64,000 nt of DNA from Bromus sterilis (taxonomy: Eukaryota; Streptophyta; Magnoliopsida; Poales; Poaceae), in the NCBI GenBank assembly GCA_950022295.1, contig OX465601.1, positions 74,719,501 to 74,783,500 of the forward strand. The letters run 5' to 3'. Below, piece after piece: positions 56,655 through 64,000 of this stretch. Every line of letters begins with the position of its first letter. Position 1 is the first letter of the stretch. The notes below the pieces were generated by a model. The model searched no databases. It saw nothing but the letters and a program-made list of their open reading frames with translations, and had not been told where the DNA came from. The position numbers and the translations under genes were made by a program.

Positions 56655-57203
56655 TGACGGGGATCAACCCCGGCAAATCCCATGGTCAGGGACCCTGAGT
56701 TAGTCATGAGAGGCACAGGTTGGACGGTAGCTCGTCGGCTAACAGGAGGATACGTTCCTGCTCGATATTATTGCTTGGAGATGCGTATTGAGATCCTCGG
56801 ACGGCGGATAGACGACACATGGGGCACGATTTACCCAGCTTCAGGCCCCTAGAGGGAGAACCCTACATGTTGCTTGTCTGATCTTGTATTGGTGATGATG
56901 TACAGAGGTGCCGTGAGGGCTTTGGTGGAGAGAGATCTGACTAGTCCTATGCGTGGGGATTGAGAGCCTCTGTTATCCTTGTCTAGAGAGGTGCCCCTAC
57001 CTCGCTTTATATAGATAGCCATGTAGGGTTTACAAGAGTCCTAGTCGACTACAAGTAGGAGTCCTTGTCTTGCGCCTCAAGTCTTCGGCTTCACGTCTTA
57101 TTCCATCGTGTCGGTGTCCACGAGTGGGCCTCTGGTGGGCCGCCAGCCATGACACGCACCAGGTACCCTCACGTAGAGGAGTCGTGGGGTCACCCCCTCG
57201 TCA
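56655..57203 (-). repeat. 5' LTR of non-autonomous element (549 bp)
   Basis: It starts TGACGGGGATCAACC, ends CCCCCTCGTCA, and is closely similar to the split 3' LTR with few substitutions, so the insertion is fairly young. TATA-like block on the minus strand near 57010. Confidence 0.93.
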
Positions 57204-57591
57204 TCAACTCTAGAGCCTCTTCTTTTGAAACTTGGAAGGAATTATATTCCACCAGGTTTGATGATGCTTTGCAAGTTCAGGTACCTAAACAATTGGCTCA
57301 TTTTATAGCAATTCAACTTCTGTCACCAAATAAATTGACTGGATTAGGAAATTCCTTCGATCTCAAATAGGGAATATTATTGTTGATGGAACCTCACATG
57401 ATGATATCATGACTATTTTCATTCCTGAAAAATGTCCATCTAGTCAGCCTCTGATTTGCACTAAACTAGAAAACCATGTGAGCAAACTTGTTGAGGATAT
57501 TATTGCACCTGATCACCATAAGACTTGATGTATTCCCCAAGGAAAGGTTGTTAGTGTCACTGAATAGAGGTGGTTATAACATCCTCAACCA

Positions 57592-57825
57592 GTGTACTGC
57601 ATGCTAAAGGAAAAAATAAAAGATAGGGCTCCCTTGGTGGAAACAAAGGTAAGAAGGAGTTCTAGATTATCCTGTCATGCTAAATTATTTAAACATGATA
57701 CATGTCAAAATAGAAATTGCATGGCCTGTAATGCAGTTCCTCCTGCAATTAAAAGTAAGGTGGTTAAAAACTTAACATGTCTTATTGCAAGGTCAATGCT
57801 AAGGATACCAATGAAGAGATCCTAG
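57592..57825 (+). pseudogene. LINE ORF1 C-terminal part
   Basis: It contains APLVETKVRRSSRL and C-x4-C-x2-C-like spacing (CQNRNCMACNA), followed by VVKNL, which I recognise from the C-terminal region of grass LINE ORF1. Surrounding frames are broken. Confidence 0.65.
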
Positions 57826-58099
57826 CCAACTTGAAGAAAGGAAAGAAGGTGTGAAAGGAAAAGGTGGTCAAACCCCCAAAGAATGTTTAAGCGTCGTGCC
57901 TCCAGAATACCAGTCATGAATTACATAAATTTGAATAGAAACTCTGTATTTTAAGTCTCTTTGGATCTATAATAATCACTTTTACCTTATAGATGGCTGC
58001 TTTTGGATATTTGACTATGGCTTTATGATATTCAGATCCCTTCTTATTCTCCCTGTTGTTAGAAACTCGGTTATCAATATTAAAATAGGTTCTCTTCCT

Positions 58100-58770
58100 G
58101 GAATATTTTAAATTGGAATGTCAGAGGAATTAATTCCTAGGATAAGTGATTGGCTATTTCCAATAAGATTGCTCATCTAGTAGCTCCATTGTGTGTCTTC
58201 AAGAAACGAAAAAGTGAAAACTTTGACTCATCTTATATTAAGAACTTTTCCCCCAGAAAAATCAATAATTTGATTATATTCCCTCAGAAGGAGATTCAAG
58301 AGGACCGCTTATTTCTTGAAATGATTGTGCTTTCCATGGTGAATGTTTATTCAAAAATAGATTCTATATTTCAATCAGATTCACATACATAAGGAATAAC
58401 CAGTCCTGGATCCTCACAAACATTTATGGACCATGTGAAAGTGAGCAAAGACTTGAATTCATAGATTGGTTTAAAAATATCCAGATGCGAGACACTGCTA
58501 ATTGGATAATTATTGGAGATTTCAATTATAACAGATACCCTCATAACAGAAATAGGGGACCTGGAGACATTAAGCACATGATGCAATTTAATGAAGCAAG
58601 ATCCACTATCTGGCACTAGTTTTACTTGGAGCAACATCCAGACTGCCCCCTCGCTAGAAAAACTAGATTGTGTCTTCACTTCTGAACATTGGACATCCTC
58701 CTTTCCTAACACATCAGTCAAGACCCTAGCCAAAACAACTTCATACCATACTCCATGTTGCATTTAAATT
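58100..58770 (+). pseudogene. LINE ORF2 endonuclease domain (broken)
   Basis: Pieces in shifting frames show the endonuclease/exonuclease/phosphatase signature: NWNVRGIN near 58113, a NIYGPCES segment near 58423, and IIIGDFN near 58513 carrying the catalytic GD-N triad. Several stops lie between them, including one in the first ten codons. Confidence 0.78.
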
Positions 58771-59389
58771 GGAACATCAATGCCCAAATCTAAGCTATTC
58801 GGATTTGAAAAATCCTGGATAGAACATCAAGATTTTAAGAAAGTAGTTAAATATATTTGGGACCAACTAGTGCAAGAAGTAGACGGTGCAAAGATAATCA
58901 CAGAAAAATTCAAGAGGCTGAGAAAAGGAATAAAAATCTAGGAAAAAAGCATTCCAGTCTAGCCACAACTATTAAAGCATGCAATGAGGTGACCCAAATG
59001 TGGGATTACATTGAAGAATTCAGATATTACTGATGTAGAACAAAATGGCAGAGAATTTCTTAAAGAGAATCTGGCCAAAACTCTGGAATATCAAAGAATA
59101 TACTAGAAGCAAAGAGCTACCATTAGATGGGCCAAGTTTGAAAATGAAAGCTCTCACTTATTCAAAACCAACACCACCATTAAATTCAAAAACAATTTCA
59201 TCAACACTCCGACTGATGAAATGGGAATTAATTTTCTGATCAAAAAGGAAATGAAAATCTTTTATGGAAAGCCTTAAAAGCTATACTTGGTACCAGCTCT
59301 CAAACAAGCAATAGTATGGATCTTACTTTCATAATAAAAAAAATGATAACCTTGAAGAGCTGGAAGCCTGGAACTTCCTTTTACTGCAC

Positions 59390-60565
59390 AGGAAATTGAT
59401 GATGTAGTCAAACACATGACCTATGACAAAGCACCTGGACCAGATGGATTTAATGGAGCTTTTGTTAAAAAATTACTGGGATATTATTTGCCAAGATTTC
59501 TATAAATTGCTTATTGATTTCCATGCTGGCAATGTCATCCTTCAGAGTATTAATGCATCCTTCATTACTTTGACCCCATAATAACATGCATCTATCTCTG
59601 CAAATGACTACATACCCATCTCCCCTGCTCAATTGCACAATCTATATAATCACCAAACTTTTGGCTAACAAGGTGCAAAAGGTCATTTTATATCTAGTTC
59701 ATACTAATCAATATGAATTAATCAAAAATAGATCCATACAAGATTGTGTGGCTTGGGCTTATGAATATCTTCATCTCCACAATAACACAAACAAGCAAGT
59801 GGTAGTTATCAAACTTGACTTTGAAAAGGCCTTTGATATGATTGGACACTCTACAATAATGGATATATTACAAGCCAAAGTATTTGGAGAAATTTGGTGT
59901 AATTGGAAGAAAAATATCTTCAGCTCTGGAACCTCCTCTGTTCTTCTTAATGGAATCCCAGGAAAGGTATTTCACTGCAAAAGAGGAGTTAGATAAGGGG
60001 ACCCCTTTATCCTCTTCTCTTTGTTTTGGCTGCTGATTTACTCCTGTCGATCTGCAATTCTGCAATGCAAGCCAACCTCATTGAACCCCCTTGCACTCAG
60101 ATGCCTGTGCAGACTTTCCTATTATTCAATATGCAGATGAAACCATCCTCGTAATGCCTGCAATTGGTTCCCATCTGTAATAGATGAAAAACCTGATTCA
60201 TTTTTTTTGTTGATTATACTGGGCTAAAAGTCAATTATCACAAATCCTTCCTGGTCCCAATTGATGTGCATGAAAGCATTATCAATAGTTTGACAAACAT
60301 TCTTCAGTTTCAACAAGGAACCTTCCCATTTACATATCTTGGATTGCCCCTTGAAATTTCAAAACCAAAAATTAAACACTTTGTTCCCCTTCTGCAAAGA
60401 GTGGATAAGGGATTTACTGGATGTTCCACAATGCTATCATATGATGGCAAATTGCAACTCATAAAAGTAGTCTTTTCAGCCCTCCCCGCGTTCTTCATGT
60501 GTTCACTCTTTTTACCAGTTGGAATCATTACCCAAATAAACAAATACTTGAGATCTTTCTTCTAG
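59390..60565 (+). pseudogene. LINE ORF2 reverse transcriptase domain (broken)
   Basis: The order of motifs is APGPDGF near 59430, the KLLANKVQKVI..VHTNQYE block, VVIKLDFEKAFD near 59805, then RGVR followed by TAA at 59994-59996 and GDP. The catalytic box reads YADE at 60130-60141 instead of YADD. TYLGLPLEISKPKIKH and LRSFF follow. The Asp-to-Glu change alone should abolish activity. Confidence 0.88.
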
Positions 60566-60967
60566 AGAAAATTTGGTAATGAGCAAGGTGGTGCCCCTCT
60601 GATAGCCTGGCATAAAGTATGCAGACCCAAGGAAAAAGGAGGACTTGGAATTTTAGATATCTCTACCCACAAAAAAACATTGCTCATAAATAACATCCAC
60701 AAGTTCCTCAACAAAGAAGACATACCTTGGGTATCTTTACTTTGGGAGATATCTTACAGAAATTGGCCCCCCTGATGAGCATCTGGTTGGATCCTTTTGG
60801 ATCCACTTATAAGATGCACTCTGCAATCACATTAAAGAAAGGTGACACATACCCTCAAAAAAAAGAAAGGTGACACAGAATTATTCTGGTATGAAAAATG
60901 GAAAAATTAAATCCTACAACAAAATTTTCCAGAGCTCTTCTCCTTTGCAAAGGAAAGAAGAATAAAT

Positions 60968-61633
60968 GTGGCAGATTTCATCGATGCTACAAACTGGGTT
61001 GATATTTTCCACACTCCACTCTCAACTCAAGCTTGGAACCAACTTCAAGAAATTTGTAATATCCTACCTCAAGAATCACAAGGAAATGACATATGGACAT
61101 GTCAAGGGAAGCAAACTTATTCCTCCATGGCAATCTACAAGCAACTCATATTGGAAGATCAAGGAACCGAACTTCTGAATAAAACCTGGAAAAGTGCAAA
61201 TAGGCTCAAGCACAAAATTTTCTTCTATCTAATTCTAAATAACAAAATAAACACTAGATCCATGCTGCAAAGAACATGTTTTCACTTGGATAATTATTCA
61301 TGTCCAAGTTGTTTAAGCAACGCCAGTGAAACTTTGGTCCATCTACTTTGGGATTGAAATTATGCCCATAGATGCCGGATATCCCTCATTCCCTTCAAAC
61401 AAAGAGGGACCTCAGTTTATGAAGAAACCTTGCTATCAATGCAACAAGTTCCTCAATGCTTTCGATTGGAGAACATCTGGACTCAAAGAAATGGAATGGT
61501 TTTCAAAAATGAAAAGCCCACAGTGCAAGCATGGAGAAGAAACCTAGCTCAGGATCTAAGACTTATACAACTCATAGTCAAAGAAGTTTTCAGAATTAGT
61601 CTTCAAGAGTGGACCTTCAATAACCTTACATAA
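60968..61633 (+). pseudogene. LINE ORF2 C-terminal zf-RVT region (broken)
   Basis: Open stretch 60968-61357 includes IWTCQGKQTYSSMAIYK, LKHKIFFYLILNNKINTRSML and the zinc motif CPSCLSNASETLVHLLWD, which ends at TGA where a Cys is usual. A second frame to 61633 covers the tail (NIWTQRNGMVF). It follows the family layout. Confidence 0.85.
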
Positions 61634-61790
61634 TTTTTATCGATGATAGATAGAACATGAGTTGATTAATTTCTTCGAGTTTCTCTTTTATTTTCTCCCA
61701 TTGTAATATACCATTGTACCTTCTTTATGCCACCTATAATTGGAAAATATATCGTAGAACAATAGTTCTACGATTACTGCCTCAAAAAAC

Positions 61791-62574
61791 TTTAAGGATT
61801 TTTTATTTATGGTAATGCACCGAATTTTTCAGTCATTTTTTCAATCTGTTTTCCAGGTTCTTATCCAGGAGTCCCATTCACTCAGATCAGGTCCTTATCC
61901 TTTGCTTTTTCCAGTAAAATCAAGTGTTTTACTGTGTGGGCATGTTTGTTATTAGCAGACATGTTAGTACTTAATTAGAGGGTTTTATTTGGCTGCATCG
62001 TATTTTTCTAGTGTTGAATGCACTGGAATTTACAATGCCAAGGTTTAGTGTTCTTCAGCGCAGGGTTAGCTTAATTGCATTTTGAGCTTATTTTTTTGTA
62101 GTGTATTTTACAATGTTCTTGAATTTTACAGCAAGTTCGATTTATAGTGTAACTACAGTGAATATTCTATAGCGATTCTTACAGTAATTATAGCTCATTT
62201 GCATAAATTTCTTGAATTTTTGTAGTATTCAGTGTAATTATCAGTGTCATCCCACAAGTTGACCCACATACTTTGTTTTTTACATAGCTTTTGGAATCTG
62301 TAAAACACAACAAAATTGTAATTTAACTGAATTTTTTCAAAACGGTAATGCACCTGATTTATTCAGTCGTTTTCTTTTTAGAACATTTTTTGCAGGCGTT
62401 TACACAGCAAGCATGTTCATTATTATCTAGGAGTGCCATCCACATGAGTGAATTGCAAAAAACACGACATTGGGGGATAGGATTGCCCGAAACACACCTT
62501 TTTCTAATCCTTTCAGAAAACACAGTTTTTTTTCTTAAACTTTGCAAAAAACACAGATTACCCAATTAACTTCA
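61791..62574. other. AT-rich region with an old direct duplication
   Basis: 61815-61890 and 62345-62455 share GGTAATGCACC, a TTCAGTC block and a (T/C)AGGAGT(C/G)CCAT block about 530 bp apart. No gene is supported. Confidence 0.5.
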
Positions 62575-62980
62575 CTAGCACAAATGCCCGTGCGTTGCAA
62601 CGGGAAAAATGACAAGTCTTAGCTGGCTAGCTCAATAAGCATGGTCTGAATACATTTGTTCCAATATATATCAGCATTATTTATTTTAACATAGTATTAC
62701 ACTTGTGTTATCTCTTATCCTCATTCTTGTCTTTATCAACGATGACTTCGGTATACATTTAATCATGGCACATTTGACGTGGTCAACCTTAAGGCAATGA
62801 ACTTAGCCACTGCAAGACACAACTATCATTGGACGGCTTTAGGGATGAAATGGTTAAAACTTTATACTACCTCCGATCCCTAGAGTGCCGGGGAAAGAAA
62901 GAAACATAAGATGAAACCCTACATATTCTCAGGTATCAATAAAATGATAGATAAATCATGATGATTTCTTACAAATATTT
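62575..62980 (-). mobile_element. 3' end of a minus-strand Helitron
   Basis: On the minus strand the sequence ends CCCGTTGCAACGCACGGG, a hairpin, then CATTTGTGCTAG at 62575, followed by T (62574 is A). This is the standard grass Helitron 3' end. Its 5' end is not reached before the copia LTR at 62981. A Stowaway-like end (ACCTCCGATCCCTAGAG) is near 62872. Confidence 0.75.
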
Positions 62981-64000
62981 TGTTGGGATACGGGGCAGAA
63001 AACACAAAATTTTCATACCTACGATACCTGAACCCAAGATCTATGCTATGGCGATGTAAAGTAACGGAGGGAATCAGTGTTCATACCTTTGAAGACCGAA
63101 AGAGGGAAACGTTCTTGCGAACGTGGTTGGCGTAGACTCAGAACTACGACCTCCCTGTCGTGTAGAAGACCACCACCGGCGAGGATGACTCCCGGTAAAC
63201 CTCCAGCGATGAAGTAGCACCACAGGTGTAGTGCCTCGAAGAGATTATACACGTATGGTACAATCGATGTTCCTCCCGGGCCCCGAACCAGGCGAGCAGC
63301 GTAACAAAGACGGCTACGGATCCCGACTCCAGCAGAACGACGGCCTGCCTTATGGTGGACAACTCCAATCCAGGTGCAGACTCCAAACAAGGGGAGTCCA
63401 CTTCCGGGAAGGAGAAGGAGGAAGAAGGAGATATTGGTGTGTTGGAAAAAGGGGGGGCTACCCCTCCTTATATAGGCCAAGGGGGGTGTGATCCTCCTCC
63501 CCTCCCTCATGTGGGACTAAAATCCCAAGGGGGGGGGAGTGCGCAGGCCATAGGGGGGTGGGCCCCACCCTTGGCGCCAAGCCCAAGGGGGGAGACCCCC
63601 TCCTCCCTTAATGGGCCCCATGGGCCCATTTAGCCTTTTCCCATTTTTTAAATTTATTTAATATGGTTTAAATATTTAATTCAGATAATTAAATAATAAA
63701 ACATTATTAAAACAATTAAACTTTATTTTGAACTATTCAAAATGTCCGGAAACCATTCCGTCCTCCTCCGGAACTATTCCGGAGATTTCTCCTATTTCAC
63801 CGATTGATCCCGTAACTGTCCTATGCATCGATTGCCCTTAAGTGTAACACCCTAACGGTCCGGGAAACAACAGACATGGTCGAGACTCTTCTCATTGACC
63901 AATGACTAGTCAGTTGGACCTGGTTACAATCCTTGACAGCCCGTGCGCTTCCATCGAATGAACTTCGATCGCTTTTGGAAACCGTTAACGATACGACGTA
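62981..64000 (-). repeat. copia LTR, minus strand, running off the window
   Basis: It starts TGTTGGGATACGGGGC with U5 on the left and is closely similar to 16929-17074 and to the inverted piece 18246-18414. As U5 is leftmost and Helitron DNA precedes it, this is either the 3' LTR of a minus-strand element continuing to the right, or a solo LTR. TATTT at 62976-62980 is the candidate duplication. Confidence 0.85.
63466..63476 (-). promoter_or_regulatory. TATA box of the copia LTR
   Basis: CCTATATAAGG on the minus strand between GC-rich blocks, about 490 bp from the U5 end; the likely core promoter. Confidence 0.7.

Larger units (their letters stand above)
45797..57203 (-). mobile_element. non-autonomous LTR element, split by an Athila-type element
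   Basis: The two LTRs are 45797-45896 plus 54192-54640, and 56655-57203, each 549 bp once the nested element is removed. The flanks are TCAAC at 45792-45796 and 57204-57208. The primer site (56634-56653) places the 5' LTR on the right, minus strand. The internal 2014 bp (54641-56654) encodes no gag, protease, RT or integrase, only a possible vestigial gag start. Mobilisation would have needed a partner element. Intact length without the nested element is 3112 bp. Confidence 0.92.
44310..61790 (+). mobile_element. long decayed LINE, interrupted by nested LTR elements
   Basis: ORF1 fragments lie at 44328-45796 and, after the insertion at 45797-57203, from 57204 to about 57900. ORF2 then follows with endonuclease, RT and zf-RVT up to 61633. 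Without the insertion it is about 6 kb, near the length of a complete plant LINE. Many stops and frameshifts show age. The 3' end is uncertain; a short A-run near 61786 is a candidate. Target-site TCAAC flanks the insertion at 45792-45796 and 57204-57208. Confidence 0.85.

Noticed and set aside
63231..63633. Plus-strand frames of 86-93 codons
   Set aside because: Glycine/proline-rich readings of the GC-rich copia LTR, antisense to its promoter.

Overview
This is a repeat-dominated plant nuclear segment. The LTR families (about 3.9 kb chromovirus LTRs; LTRs starting TGATACGTCC; a BARE/Angela-like copia), the grass-type Helitron ends and the single plant gene all point to a large-genome grass of the wheat/barley/Aegilops tribe. 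Family names are from memory of protein and terminus patterns, not from a search.

Left nest (1-22.4 kb), read outside in: a minus-strand copia element (13797-17074, 3' part off the left edge) holds a short non-autonomous LTR element (12949-13796). That holds a minus-strand Athila-type LTR (11802-12948), which holds Tekay-like Ty3/gypsy copy 1 (1-11801, left LTR cut by the window). To the right, the copia 5' LTR is broken by an Athila-type element whose two LTRs now face each other (17075-18209 and 18420-19995) and whose target-site duplication is inverted: a scar of inversion. A decayed LINE (19996-22370) follows, carrying a solo LTR (20242-21844) with a perfect target-site duplication.

Middle (22.4-42 kb): a 3 x 65 bp tandem repeat, then a small Helitron (23172-33982) opened by Tekay copy 2 (23590-33828, duplication TTTTC). 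Next come a palindromic MITE, a probable non-LTR retroelement, and the only host gene: an apparently intact three-exon xyloglucan endotransglucosylase/hydrolase (XTH) on the minus strand (36081-38398). AT-rich intergenic DNA with a MITE in a (TA)n tract follows.

Right nest (42-64 kb): a 5'-truncated LINE (42319-44309) abuts a long, decayed LINE (44310-61790). The second LINE contains a non-autonomous LTR element (45797-57203, duplication TCAAC), which contains an Athila-type element (45897-54186, duplication ATACG) with an open 679-695 codon gag-protease frame and no pol. The window ends in a minus-strand Helitron 3' end (62575) and a copia LTR (62981 onward).

Both Tekay copies, both LINEs and the copia element carry stops or frameshifts. 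Only the Athila-type gag-protease frame and the XTH gene look intact. I found no tRNA or rRNA gene and no CRISPR array. The observations I rate highest are the inverted target-site duplication with a gag-like junction segment, covarying hairpin modules in the non-autonomous LTR element, three copies of the polypurine-tract 13-mer in the Athila-type element, and the LTR deletion that ends exactly at a target-site duplication.
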